Assembly: GCF_023544865.1 (NCBI RefSeq)
Contig: NZ_JAMJFX010000006.1
Coordinates: forward strand, 92,023-156,022
DNA from: Phaeovulum molybdatiresistens
Lineage (GTDB): Bacteria; Pseudomonadota; Alphaproteobacteria; Rhodobacterales; Rhodobacteraceae
DNA: 64,000 bases
Direction: 5' to 3'
Below, piece after piece: positions 26,637 through 35,399 of the stretch. Below the pieces are notes generated by a model. It was given only the letters and a program-made list of their open reading frames with translations. It did no database searches and was not told where the DNA came from. The number at the start of each line of letters is the position of its first letter. Position 1 is the first letter of the stretch. The position numbers and the translations under genes were made by a program.

Positions 26637-27760
26637 GCCGGCCCCCCGCCGCTGTCACGACCGGACCGCTCGGCCAAGGCGGCCTCGATCACGGTGGCCA
26701 GTTCACGGCGGAACCGGTCCGCGCCAAAGCCTTCGGCATGGCGCGCGATTGCAGCCGCATCCAGCGGCGCGCGGGATTCAAAGTCCTGAACGGCGGCGCG
26801 CACCGCCGCCGGGCTTTGCTGATCGAAAAAGAACCCGGTGCGCCCCGGCACCACGCTGTCACGCGCGCCGCCCCGGCCATAGGCCAGAACCGGCGTGCCG
26901 CAGGCCATCGCCTCAACCGGGACAATGCCGAAATCCTCCTCGGCGGGAAAGATCAGCGCGCGCGCCCCTTGATACAGCCCCGGCAGATCCTCGAACGGCA
27001 CCCGCCCCAGCAGCGTCACATTGCCCGGCAGGTCGCGTTCCAGCGCCGCCCGTTCCGCCCCGCTGCCCACCACCAGAAGCTTGCGGTCCAGCCCGCGAAA
27101 CGCATCGATCACGATATCGGCGCGCTTGTAGCGAACCAGTTCGGACACGAACAGGTAATAGTCCCGCGCGCGCGGCTGGGCCGCAGGGCGATAGGCGCCC
27201 AGATCGACCGGCGGATGCACCACATCTGCCGCGCGGTGATAATATCGCCAGATGCGATCGGCCACGAAGCGCGAATTGGCGACAAAGCGATCCACCCGCG
27301 CGGCGGTGCTGACATCCCAGATCCGCAGCCGATGCGCCAGATGCGCGAAATAGGCCCGGCCCAGCCGGCCCCTTATCCGGTCACGATAGTCGGGATAATG
27401 ATCCCAGACATAGCGCATCGGCGAATGGGTATAGCACACATGCACCGACCCGGGCGGCGGCAGGATGCCCTTGGCCGGGCCGCTTTCACTGGACAGGATC
27501 AGGTCATAGCCGCGCAGGTCCAGCTCTTCCAGGGCGCGGGGCATGAACCCCAGATATTTCTGGTAATGCCGCCGCGCGCCGGGCAGCCGCGCGATGCGGG
27601 TTTCGGTGATGGGCCGCGCGCGGATCAGATCGGACAGCGCGGCGGGATCCGCCACATGGGTAAAGATATCGGCCTGCGGATACAGCCGCAGCATTTCCTC
27701 CAGCACCCGCTCGCCGCCCCGCATCCCCACAAGCCAGTAATGGATGATCGCAACCCGCAT
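26630..27760 (-). CDS. Glycosyltransferase family 4
   Basis: 376 residues. The N-terminus is MRVAIIHYWLVGMRGGERVLEEML; the GGERV loop is a hallmark of GT4 mannosyl-type transferases. The C-terminal donor site has YLFVSELVRYKRADIVIDAF, GRVPFEDLPGLYQGARALIFP and EEDFGIVPVEAMACGTPVLAYG, with the E-x7-E pair. It probably adds a sugar to the lipid-linked EPS repeat unit in the cytoplasm. It starts 12 bp after the wzc-like gene and runs into the phosphopantetheinyl transferase gene, so it lies in one operon with the export genes. Confidence 0.9.
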   Translation of the reverse strand: MRVAIIHYWLVGMRGGERVLEEMLRLYPQADIFTHVADPAALSDLIRARPITETRIARLPGARRHYQKYLGFMPRALEELDLRGYDLILSSESGPAKGILPPPGSVHVCYTHSPMRYVWDHYPDYRDRIRGRLGRAYFAHLAHRLRIWDVSTAARVDRFVANSRFVADRIWRYYHRAADVVHPPVDLGAYRPAAQPRARDYYLFVSELVRYKRADIVIDAFRGLDRKLLVVGSGAERAALERDLPGNVTLLGRVPFEDLPGLYQGARALIFPAEEDFGIVPVEAMACGTPVLAYGRGGARDSVVPGRTGFFFDQQSPAAVRAAVQDFESRAPLDAAAIARHAEGFGADRFRRELATVIEAALAERSGRDSGGGPAW

Positions 27761-27772
27761 CGCGCGCGCCCC

Positions 27773-29986
27773 TCAATATTCGTAGGAATAGCCATAGACC
27801 TCGCGCGCCGCGACATCCTTGCGCCGCACCTGCGTCAGCACCGTGCCCGCGACATGCACCCCCGCTTCATTCAGCCGGTTCAGCATCCGCACCAGAACCT
27901 TGACCGGCGTGCGCCCGCTTTGCACCGCCATCAGCGTGACATCGGCATGCTTGGCCAAAAGCAGCGCATCAGCCAGATGCAGGACCGGCGGGGCATTCAC
28001 GATCACCACATCATGGCGCGCAGCCAGCCGCGTGATCAGCCCCTGCATTTCAACCGAGGCGATCAGATCTGCCGCCCCATTGGTATGGCGCCGCGGCACA
28101 ACCACAGCGGATTTCAGAAGATCGGACCGTTCCGTCATGTCGGTGACGCTGGCCTTGCCTTCCAGATAATCGATCAGGCAGGGGCCGTCAGACGGCAGCC
28201 GCAGCGCCTCGACCGTGTCCGACCGGCGCAGATCGGCATCCAGCAGCGCCACATTCGAGCCCACCCCCGACAGCGCCCGCGCCAGCGCGAAACAGATCGA
28301 CGATTTGCCCTCGCCCGCCAGCGCCGATGTCACCAGAATGACTCGCGGGCGCTGCGATTTCGGCACATCGAACAGCCGCGTGCGGATCGATCGCATCCCC
28401 TCCATGAAGACCGAGGGCGCCTCGCCGCCCAGTTCCCGGTGCAGCCAGCCATGCCGCCGCCCGGCGCGCCGGACATGGGGCAGCACCGCCAGAATGGGCA
28501 GATGCGTGGCCTCGCGCAGCTCATCGGTGGTGCGCACCGGCACCACAAAGGCCGACCGCAGGAAGACCACGATGACCCCAAGGCACAGCCCCGCAACCGC
28601 CGCCACGATCATCGACAGCGTCTTGCGCGGCTCGGCCGGAACCGAGGGCACGTTGGCCTGCCCGATGATGCGCGCCTCGGGCGACTGGAAATCGCCCTGC
28701 GCGCTGGTTTCCTTGAACCGCGACAGGAAGTTTTCATAAACCAACCGCGTCGCCGCCGCCGTGCGTTCCAGCTGATCCAGCCGGACCGAGGCCTGCGCGA
28801 TCTGATCGGCGCGGTCAGATACCTCGCGGATCTGCGCCTGCAACGCCTGTTCGCGGTTGCGCGTGACCGAGACATTGGACCGCATCGCCTCGATCTGGCG
28901 GCGCACCTCGGCCTCAAGGCTGCGGTCGATATCGCCGATCTGCGCGCCGATGCGGATCATCTCGGGGTGGCGCCGGCCCAGCGTGCTGGCCAGTTCCGCC
29001 TGCCGCGCCGCAAGTTCGGACCGCTGCCGCTGCAAGGTTTCAAGCAGGGGCGAGGTCACCACATCGGCCACCGCGGCAAGGCCCGCCTCGGCCTCCAGCT
29101 GTTCCATCTGGGCATAGCGCACCTCGGCATCGGCGCGTTCGGCGCTGGTCGCGACCAACCGGCTGTTCAGTTCCGCCAGCAACTGGTTCGTCGTTTCCTC
29201 GCCGCCCCCCGCCGCGGCCACCATCTGGGTGCGGAAATCGACCACGGCGGAATCGGCGATCTCGACCTGCTGGCTCATTTCCAGGATGCGTTCGGACAGC
29301 CAGCTGTTCACCCGCAAGGTTGCCTCTTGCTTCTTTTCCAGAAGCGCGCGGATGTATTCCTCGGCCACCGCATTGGCGATGCGCGCCGCCACCTGCGGAT
29401 CGGGCGCGTCAAAGGACAGGCCGATCACATAGGACAGCCCCATCTGCGACACCGCCAGCCGTTTCATGATCGTGTCGATCACCGCCGCGCGCAGGCTCTC
29501 GGGCGGCATCCGCTGCGCGACCTGATGGAACGGCTCGCCGCCGCGCGCCACCCGTTTCAGCCATGCCAGCGCGCCTTCGGGGCGCGGCAGGCGCGGGTCG
29601 AACTGCGGATCATTGACCAGATCCAGCCGGTCCACCACCTTGCCAATCAGCACATTGGTGCGGATCGACAGCACCTCGCCCGCGACCACCGAATTGCTGA
29701 CATTCAGGTTCGACACCACCTCTTCCACCGGCGAAACACGTTCCTGCCGGGTGTCGATCAGGATCTGCGCATGGGCACGATAGATCGGCGTTGTGCGCTG
29801 CAGATGAATGAACATCGCCGCCATGCATAGCGCCGCGATCAGCCCCACCAACGCCAGATTGCTGCGCAGGATGTCGAACAGATACAGCAGATCAATCCCG
29901 CCCGCGCGGCCCGCATCCTGCCGTCCGTGGCCATGATGGAACGGGCGTTCCGGGCCCAGATCCCTTGGCGGCACCACGCGTTTCAT
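27773..29986 (-). CDS. Wzc/ExoP-like polysaccharide co-polymerase with BY-kinase domain
   Basis: 737 residues. Two membrane segments flank a Wzz chain-length domain (TM1 SNLALVGLIAALCMAAMFI near residues 40-58, TM2 about 465-485 in LSMIVAAVAGLCLGVIVVF). A long coiled-coil region (about 215-425) lies between them. The cytoplasmic C-terminal BY-kinase has Walker A ALAGEGKSS near 557, Walker A' VALLDADLRRSD, and a tyrosine-rich tail ending YGYSYEY, the usual autophosphorylation cluster. It controls polymer length and export with the outer-membrane channel. It overlaps the wza-like gene by four bases. The tail has four tyrosines in seven residues. Confidence 0.92.
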   Translation of the reverse strand: MKRVVPPRDLGPERPFHHGHGRQDAGRAGGIDLLYLFDILRSNLALVGLIAALCMAAMFIHLQRTTPIYRAHAQILIDTRQERVSPVEEVVSNLNVSNSVVAGEVLSIRTNVLIGKVVDRLDLVNDPQFDPRLPRPEGALAWLKRVARGGEPFHQVAQRMPPESLRAAVIDTIMKRLAVSQMGLSYVIGLSFDAPDPQVAARIANAVAEEYIRALLEKKQEATLRVNSWLSERILEMSQQVEIADSAVVDFRTQMVAAAGGGEETTNQLLAELNSRLVATSAERADAEVRYAQMEQLEAEAGLAAVADVVTSPLLETLQRQRSELAARQAELASTLGRRHPEMIRIGAQIGDIDRSLEAEVRRQIEAMRSNVSVTRNREQALQAQIREVSDRADQIAQASVRLDQLERTAAATRLVYENFLSRFKETSAQGDFQSPEARIIGQANVPSVPAEPRKTLSMIVAAVAGLCLGVIVVFLRSAFVVPVRTTDELREATHLPILAVLPHVRRAGRRHGWLHRELGGEAPSVFMEGMRSIRTRLFDVPKSQRPRVILVTSALAGEGKSSICFALARALSGVGSNVALLDADLRRSDTVEALRLPSDGPCLIDYLEGKASVTDMTERSDLLKSAVVVPRRHTNGAADLIASVEMQGLITRLAARHDVVIVNAPPVLHLADALLLAKHADVTLMAVQSGRTPVKVLVRMLNRLNEAGVHVAGTVLTQVRRKDVAAREVYGYSYEY

Positions 29987-31236
29987 GGACCCACCCCCTT
30001 GTCCGCCAAGGCCTCGGGCGGCTTGATGCGCACCATCAGCAAATCCCCCGGCAGCAGTTCATCAAACGGGTCCAGCGCGATCTGCTGCACCCCCGCCGAA
30101 GTTCGCCGCCGCACCTGATAGTCCACCAGCAACTCGGCCTCGGGCCCGGTGGACCGGCTGATCCACTGGCTCAGCAGCATCAACCGATCCTCGACCGAGG
30201 CCCGGTTCGCCCGCAGCCGCGCGATCTCGCTCCAGAATCCCTGCGCGGCGGACAAAAGCGCCTTTTCGCGGTCCGTCTTCAGCTGCGACAGGTCGCTGCG
30301 CAGGGTGTTGATCTGCACCAGCGCCGCCGATTGTTCCTCGCGCAGGCGCAGGAATTCCCCCTCCAGCCGCGCGAATTCCTGTTCCTTGTCGATCACCACC
30401 GACATCGTGCGCAGCCCGCGATCCACCAGATCCCGGTTGCGCGCAAGTTCCGCCCTTCCGCGTTCCACCGCATCGCCCAGCACCTTCTGGCGCTGTTCGA
30501 TCAGCGCGATGCGCTTTTCCGCCTCAACGATCGCATCGCTTAGCAACCGATGGCGCCCGGTGTAATTCTGATCCTCCAGCACGATGATCTGATCCTCGGC
30601 GGGTTTCATTTCGTCAAACAGGGTGCGGTCCACATCGGCGCGGATCGCCTCGGGCACATCGGACCAGCTGACCGCCTGCCGGTTGGCCAGCTGCGCCTGC
30701 ACACGGGCATATTGCGTGGCCAGCCGCGCCAGATCGGCCGTCATCCCGATCAGGCTTCCGGCCAGATTGCGCCGTTCCAGAACGCGCTGTTCCTCATTAT
30801 TGGCCGAAACCGCCGCGCCACCGGCCAGCCCCGCCGCCTGTTCCGCCGTCAAGAAAGGCTGAAAATCGTAATTGCCGGGGCTGCGCACATCGCCCAGCAC
30901 AAAGACCGGCCGGAAACTGGCGATCGACAGTTCAATCGTTGGCGTGACAAAGATCTCGCGCGCGACATAGGTATCGCGGATCAGGTCGCGCGCCGCCCCC
31001 AGCGTGACGGCTTCGACCCGCACACCGCCGATGAAGGGCAGTTGCACCTGTCCGTCGCCCCCCACCGTAAAGCGCTGCGGCGGATCGCTGTCGTCAAGAA
31101 TGTCCAGCTCCAGCTCATCGCCGATGCTGATCGTATAGCCATCCGGCGTCGCCGCCCCCGCCCCCGGCCCCCAAACAAGGAAAAACGCGGTCGCGAACAG
31201 GCCCGCCATCCGGCGAATGCGTCCGGTTACGGCCAC
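29983..31236 (-). CDS. Polysaccharide export protein, ExoF/Wza-like
   Basis: 417 residues with a signal peptide (MAVTGRIRRMAGLFATAFFLVWGPGAGA-A). A Poly_export domain follows (residues about 33-115: GYTISIGDELELDILDD, QVQLPFIGGVRVEAVTLG), then an SLBB-like part (VFVLGDVRSPGNYDF). A long coiled coil comes next (about 165-370, repeated E/R/L heptads) and a second short beta domain near the C-terminus. There is no lipobox Cys at the cleavage site, as in ExoF of rhizobia. It is the periplasmic/outer-membrane part of the EPS exporter and first gene of the operon wza-wzc-GT4-PPTase. Confidence 0.9.
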   Translation of the reverse strand: MAVTGRIRRMAGLFATAFFLVWGPGAGAATPDGYTISIGDELELDILDDSDPPQRFTVGGDGQVQLPFIGGVRVEAVTLGAARDLIRDTYVAREIFVTPTIELSIASFRPVFVLGDVRSPGNYDFQPFLTAEQAAGLAGGAAVSANNEEQRVLERRNLAGSLIGMTADLARLATQYARVQAQLANRQAVSWSDVPEAIRADVDRTLFDEMKPAEDQIIVLEDQNYTGRHRLLSDAIVEAEKRIALIEQRQKVLGDAVERGRAELARNRDLVDRGLRTMSVVIDKEQEFARLEGEFLRLREEQSAALVQINTLRSDLSQLKTDREKALLSAAQGFWSEIARLRANRASVEDRLMLLSQWISRSTGPEAELLVDYQVRRRTSAGVQQIALDPFDELLPGDLLMVRIKPPEALADKGVGP

Positions 31237-31353
31237 ATCAGCCCCCCAAGAAAAAAGCGAATCGAAACCTGAAAGCCAATGCTTTAAGGATAGCCGATCA
31301 GCACCAAGGGCCGAGTCTTTTCGGTAGAACCTAACCGTTCGATTGATGCAAAA

Positions 31354-31382
31354 CCACCCCTGCGGGCAAGCCCGAGGGGTGG
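31354..31382 (-). terminator. Intrinsic terminator after the atuA/DUF4387 operon
   Basis: CCACCCCT and AGGGGTGG form a perfect 8-bp stem, with an inner CGGGC/GCCCG pairing. Reading on the minus strand it is followed by TTTTGC, and on the plus strand by CGCAATTTTA, so it may act both ways. It lies 31 bp beyond the DUF4387 stop codon and separates that operon from the EPS promoter. Confidence 0.8.
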
Positions 31383-31412
31383 CGCAATTTTACCGTGTAG
31401 CCCGCGCCGAAA

Positions 31413-31748
31413 TCAGGCGGTCACGTCGACTTCCACATCCAGGAAGGGCGCATATTGCTGCGCGCCGAAGATGTCGGCATCGCCCGCGCTGCCCGAGGGG
31501 CGGATGCGCAAGATCGTGAACTTGATCGCATAGGCCGGATCATATTCCACGAAGTCCGTCAGCCGCGCCGGATCGACATTCAGCACCCGGCAGACGCTTT
31601 CATGCGTCAGCGCCTTCGACCGCTTCACCATTTCATAGGTGTCTTTTTCGCGGAAGATGATGTCGAAAGTGATCTTGTCGGTGCCGGCATTCTTGGACCG
31701 GATCGTCTTGGCCAGATCGGCCAGCTTCTTGCGGGTGTTCTGCGTCAT
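31413..31748 (-). CDS. DUF4387 protein (AtuA partner)
   Basis: 111 residues. The sequence (KLADLAKTIRSKNAGTDKITFDIIF, then LNVDPARLTDFVEYDPAYAIKFTILR, ending in an acidic tail) matches DUF4387, a small domain found either fused to the end of, or next to, DUF1446/AtuA proteins. The gene starts 11 bp after atuA and ends the operon before a strong hairpin. The two proteins are expected to work as one enzyme or complex. The reaction is not established for this subgroup. Confidence 0.85.
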   Translation of the reverse strand: MTQNTRKKLADLAKTIRSKNAGTDKITFDIIFREKDTYEMVKRSKALTHESVCRVLNVDPARLTDFVEYDPAYAIKFTILRIRPSGSAGDADIFGAQQYAPFLDVEVDVTA

Positions 31749-31759
31749 CGCGGGCCTCC

Positions 31760-33118
31760 TCAGCCGATCATCGCGGTGTGGGTGGGGAACAGCTCCATCG
31801 GGTCATCGACCGCCATGGTGTGGTTCAGCGTCCAGCGATAGGCGGGGCTGGCCTGCATCACCTCATCCAGCACAAAGGACACGCCGCCCGCGGTGCCCTT
31901 CACGTCAGGCAGCCGCGCGTAGAACAGCTGGCGCGTGCCGGTCATGCAGACCTCTTCGGCCATCTCGCGCGTGGGGGCGACGCCCTGGACGACGATGCAC
32001 AGCTCATGTCCCGGCTTGTCCTTCAGCGGCTCCATGTCGCCCATCACGCCGTTGCGGCCAAAGACGTTGTAGTGCAGTTCCCAGCCATCGGGGCCGAAAC
32101 GCTCGATGGTCTGCTGGCGCGCCCAGTCGATCACCGCATCGACATTGGCGATGGTATAGGGGTCGCGGATGCCCGCCATGCCCACGAAGCGTTCGCCGAC
32201 CTTGCCCGACCCTTCCAGCTTGACCCGGAACTGCGGCGCGGGCACGAATTCCATCCCCGTCACGCGGGTGGTCTTGTCGGCCACCTGGTCATAGTGGCAA
32301 TGGGTCATGTCCAGCATCCCGCCGGCCACGAATTCGTGGAACGGGTTTGACCGTTCATACATCGCATGCCCCGCGACCGAGGCCACGGTGCAGCGCTGTT
32401 CGGGCGACATCGCGGTCACCTCGACATGATCAGCGGTGATCTCGCCCATCACGGTTTCCTTGGCGCCATAGGGTTCGGCACAGAAGGACGCGCATTCCAG
32501 CACCTTGCCCAGGTAATAGCTTTGCGCCTCGGGGAAACCCTTGTGCAGCGCGGCCGCGGCAAAGATCGCGCTGTCCGAACAGCGCCCGCCGATGATGACG
32601 TCGCAGCCTTCGTCCAGCAGCTTCAGGAAGGGATGCACCCCGGCCATCGCCACGATGCGCGAGGTGGCGTCCAGCTCTTCCTCGGTCAGGTCGGGGCGGG
32701 CGTCCAGCCCGGTCACGGGCGATCCGCCGCGGATCTTGGCGCGGACATATTCGCGGTCCACCTCGGAATAGAACCAGCCCAGCTTGAACGGCGCCAGGTT
32801 GTGGCGCGCGGCGATGTCGCGAATGATCTGGACATACATGTCCACCCGGCTGTTGGTGCCGGTATCGCCCGCCGAGCCGATCATCATCGGCACGCCCAGC
32901 TTGCGCGCGGCCAGCAACATTTCTTCCAGGTCATGTTCCTGCCAGGCCTTGGGGCTGGCGCAACTGTCGTTGCCCAGCGGCACCGGGCCGATATCGTCAC
33001 TGCCGGAATCGGCGGCGATGAAATCGGGCTTCGCCGCGACGCCAAGATGAAAGCTGCCCGTCTTGAGGGGCGCGAAACCGAGATGCCCGTTCGGGCAGAT
33101 GATCTTGAGCGACGCCAT
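31760..33118 (-). CDS. DUF1446/AtuA-family protein
   Basis: 452 residues, matching the N-terminal DUF1446 part of acyclic terpene utilisation protein AtuA. Early residues SLKIICPNGHLGFAPLKTGSF, then MMIGSAGDTGTNSRVDMYVQ, CDVIIGGRCSDSAIFAAAA and LEGSGKVGERFVGMAGIRDP are family-typical Gly-rich motifs. The true function is uncertain: despite the name, many members sit in amino-acid or acid catabolism operons. It is preceded by a sigma-54-type promoter, lies after the enhancer-binding activator gene and is followed by DUF4387. No acyl-CoA carboxylase genes (atuC/F) lie nearby, so citronellol catabolism is unlikely. Confidence 0.85.
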   Translation of the reverse strand: MASLKIICPNGHLGFAPLKTGSFHLGVAAKPDFIAADSGSDDIGPVPLGNDSCASPKAWQEHDLEEMLLAARKLGVPMMIGSAGDTGTNSRVDMYVQIIRDIAARHNLAPFKLGWFYSEVDREYVRAKIRGGSPVTGLDARPDLTEEELDATSRIVAMAGVHPFLKLLDEGCDVIIGGRCSDSAIFAAAALHKGFPEAQSYYLGKVLECASFCAEPYGAKETVMGEITADHVEVTAMSPEQRCTVASVAGHAMYERSNPFHEFVAGGMLDMTHCHYDQVADKTTRVTGMEFVPAPQFRVKLEGSGKVGERFVGMAGIRDPYTIANVDAVIDWARQQTIERFGPDGWELHYNVFGRNGVMGDMEPLKDKPGHELCIVVQGVAPTREMAEEVCMTGTRQLFYARLPDVKGTAGGVSFVLDEVMQASPAYRWTLNHTMAVDDPMELFPTHTAMIG

Positions 33119-33154
33119 GGTTGCCTCGTTTTGCCAATGTCCTGCCTTCCCTAA

Positions 33155-33170
33155 TGCAATAATCGTTCCA
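33155..33170 (-). promoter_or_regulatory. Sigma-54 (-24/-12) promoter of atuA operon
   Basis: On the minus strand TGGAACG-ATTA-TTGCA differs from the consensus TGGCACG-N4-TTGCA at a single base and keeps the GG and GC pairs with correct spacing. A transcript would start near 33143, about 25 bases before the atuA ATG at 33118. It lies between the enhancer-binding activator gene and atuA. Confidence 0.8.
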
Positions 33171-33238
33171 GTTTTTTCGGCCAGTAAATCATTGGAAAAA
33201 ATGAACTTATTTCAAACACCCTCGGCATCTGGATGGAA

Positions 33239-33257
33239 TGCGCGCAAAATGCGCGCA
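33239..33257. promoter_or_regulatory. Candidate upstream activator site
   Basis: TGCGCGCA-AAA-TGCGCGCA: two copies of an 8-bp palindrome separated by three A. It lies about 95-115 bp upstream of the predicted transcription start, the normal position for an enhancer bound by a sigma-54 activator. The activator encoded just upstream (33304-34329) is the obvious candidate. Confidence 0.55.
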
Positions 33258-33303
33258 TCTCGCGCGGCCCTTGGCTGCGCGCTGTCCGGCCCGGGGGCCA
33301 ACA

Positions 33304-34329
33304 TCAGTCGTGGTGAAAACCCAGCTTGATCATCTGGTGGCGCAGCGCATGCCGGCTTAGCCGCAGCGCCTCGGCGGCGGTCTGCAGGTTGCCCTGACTG
33401 CGCGTCAGCGCCGCCTCGATCAACTGGCGCTGAAAGGCGCCGGTCAATTCGTGAAAGCCTGCGTCCAGATCGGGCGGGGCGGCCTGCGCGGGCATGGCGG
33501 GCGCGCCACCGGACCCCGTCCCGCCCATGCGCACGGTGCGGATGATCCGGTCGGGCAGATGGCGCGGCGCGATCACATTGTCATCTTCCAGGATGAAGAT
33601 CCGCTCCAGCAGATTTTCCAGCTCGCGCACATTGCCCGGCCAGGGATAGGCGCGAAAGATCGCCTCGGTCTCGGGGTCCAGCCCCCGCACCTCGCGCTTG
33701 TAAAGCGCGTTGTAGCGGGTAATGAAATGCTGCGCCAAGGTCATCACATCCGACGCGCGTTCGCGCAGCGCCGGAATGTTCAGCGCCACCACCTGCAGCC
33801 GGTAATACAGATCCTCGCGGAACTTGCCCGATGCGACCTCGGACAACAGCACCTTGTTGGTCGCGGCGATGAATCGCACATCGACCGAGGTGGTCTTGAC
33901 CGCGCCCACGCGGCGGAACTGATGCGTGTCCAGCAGGCTCAACAGCTTGGCCTGCAAGGTCAGGTCCATCTCACGGATCTCATCCAGAAAGATCGACCCG
34001 TGGTTGGCCGCCTCGACCAGCCCCAGCTTGCGTTCGACCGCGCCGGTGAAGGCGCCCTTTTCATGGCCGAACAGTTCCGATTCCAGCAGGCTGGCCGGGA
34101 TCGCGGCACAGTTGATATCCATGAACTCGCGCCCCGCCCGGGCCGAGGCGCGGTGGATCATCCGCGCCACCAGCCCCTTGCCGGTGCCGGTTTCGCCATA
34201 GATCAGCACGGTGCGCGCGGGGCTTTTGGCGACACGCTCGATCAGGCGGCGCAGGGCAAGGACGCTGGGGTGGGTTCCGACCAGCTCGTGCTTGTAATCC
34301 GCCATGCCCCGTCCCGTGTCTGCCGCCAT
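33304..34329 (-). CDS. Sigma-54-dependent transcriptional activator (no sensor domain)
   Basis: 341 residues from MAADTGRGMADYKHELVG, chosen because AGGGGGG lies three to nine bases upstream of 34329. An AAA+ domain occupies residues about 10-250: Walker A GETGTGKG near 48, the sigma-54 contact loop GAFTGA near 93, Walker B SIFLDEI and R-finger region LREDLYYRL-like. A C-terminal Fis-type helix-turn-helix (NLQTAAEALRLSRHALRHQMIKLG) follows. There is no receiver, GAF or PAS domain, as in PspF, so activity would have to be controlled by a partner or by expression. The gene lies within the importer-acyltransferase-atuA block; it probably activates the sigma-54 promoters at 33155 and 40943. Confidence 0.92.
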   Translation of the reverse strand: MAADTGRGMADYKHELVGTHPSVLALRRLIERVAKSPARTVLIYGETGTGKGLVARMIHRASARAGREFMDINCAAIPASLLESELFGHEKGAFTGAVERKLGLVEAANHGSIFLDEIREMDLTLQAKLLSLLDTHQFRRVGAVKTTSVDVRFIAATNKVLLSEVASGKFREDLYYRLQVVALNIPALRERASDVMTLAQHFITRYNALYKREVRGLDPETEAIFRAYPWPGNVRELENLLERIFILEDDNVIAPRHLPDRIIRTVRMGGTGSGGAPAMPAQAAPPDLDAGFHELTGAFQRQLIEAALTRSQGNLQTAAEALRLSRHALRHQMIKLGFHHD

Positions 34330-34337
34330 GCGCCCCC

Positions 34338-35399
34338 CTAGCCGGTCAGCGGATGATGCCGCCAATCACCCGAACAGGGGTTTTGCGGACAGACTAGCAG
34401 CCCCGGCGCCGCACAGGAATAGACCGCGCTGGCAATCGTCATCGTGCCGTCATCGGCGCCATGCTGGCAGATCGGGGCCGGGTCATGCGTGGCCATCAGC
34501 CGCTGCGCCGCCGCCCCGTCCCAGTCCTGCCCGGGCAGGGTTGCCGCCAGATGGGCAAAGCGACGCCCGGAATTTCCCGCGATCACATCGCCCTGCGGCA
34601 ACAGCGTATCGGCGCCAAGCGCCGGGCTGACGTAATGATTGGTGCGCCAGACCACCGGGCCTTGCGTCACCTGCGGTCCCGCCGCACCCAGTTCCACCGC
34701 CGCCGTGGCGCCGCTGGCATCGGCCATCACCAACGTGCCGCCGCCTGCATGGGGATGCGCGCGGATCAAATCCAGCGCCTGCGCCACCGTCGCGCAGCGC
34801 GCCAGCAGCCGCCCCATCAGGAAATACCGCAACCAGCCCACGCGATGCGTGCGCACCGCCACTTGCGTATCGGCCAGCGCAAACCCGCGCGCATTGATCC
34901 CGCTGGAATAGGCGCCGGGGCTGCCAAGGCTGCCAAGGCACAGCATCGCGCCCGTGGCCACATCGGGGCCTTCATGCCGCGCCACCGTCTGGATCCCCAG
35001 ATGCGTGCCGAAAAAATCGCGGTTTTTCACCACCAGCGGCCCATCGGGCCCCTGCCCCACCGCCCAGGACGAACAGCCATCCTCCAACCGCCCGCCACCC
35101 TTCAGGTCGCGCAGCGTGCCCAGATGCAGATGCGCGAACATCTCTTGCGGGTCCAGCTCAAACCCCGCAGCGATCCCAACCATCTCGGCCAAGCCATCGG
35201 GGTCGACCGCTTCATGAAAGGCGTATTGCGCCGCCAGATAATCCCGCGCATCCGCGTCGATCAGCCCCTCGGCCCGGGCGGTCGCCACCCGCCCCACGGT
35301 CGCCGCGCGCACCTGTTCGGCGCGGTCGCGCGCAACCCCCTGCCCCCGGCCCCGTTCAAAGGCCGATCCCGCCAGATCCAGCGCCAGCAGATCGCTCAT
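34338..35399 (-). CDS. C45-family acyltransferase/amidohydrolase (IAT-like, Ntn)
   Basis: 353 residues. Homologue of acyl-CoA:6-aminopenicillanate acyltransferase-type peptidase C45: N-terminal helical region FERGRGQGVARDRAEQV, then the autocleavage site LEDGCSSWAV with Gly-Cys near residue 108, where Cys becomes the N-terminal nucleophile, followed by GPLVVKNRDFFG (N/R oxyanion and binding residues). The enzyme cleaves or forms an amide or thioester bond of a small substrate after self-processing. It has no signal peptide, so it is cytoplasmic. Overlap of its start with the dppF stop (four bases) makes it part of the transporter operon; it probably processes the imported compound. Confidence 0.8.
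   Translation of the reverse strand: MSDLLALDLAGSAFERGRGQGVARDRAEQVRAATVGRVATARAEGLIDADARDYLAAQYAFHEAVDPDGLAEMVGIAAGFELDPQEMFAHLHLGTLRDLKGGGRLEDGCSSWAVGQGPDGPLVVKNRDFFGTHLGIQTVARHEGPDVATGAMLCLGSLGSPGAYSSGINARGFALADTQVAVRTHRVGWLRYFLMGRLLARCATVAQALDLIRAHPHAGGGTLVMADASGATAAVELGAAGPQVTQGPVVWRTNHYVSPALGADTLLPQGDVIAGNSGRRFAHLAATLPGQDWDGAAAQRLMATHDPAPICQHGADDGTMTIASAVYSCAAPGLLVCPQNPCSGDWRHHPLTG

Noticed and set aside
26738..29830. A 1,030-codon plus-strand frame opposite the wzc-like and GT4 genes
   Set aside because: The minus strand carries clear Wzz/BY-kinase and GT4 motifs in this interval; the plus frame has biased composition and no family features.
31413..33118. Citronellol/geraniol catabolism suggested by the AtuA name
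   Set aside because: None of the other atu genes (acyl-CoA carboxylase subunits, hydratase, lyase) is nearby; the family name does not fix the function here.
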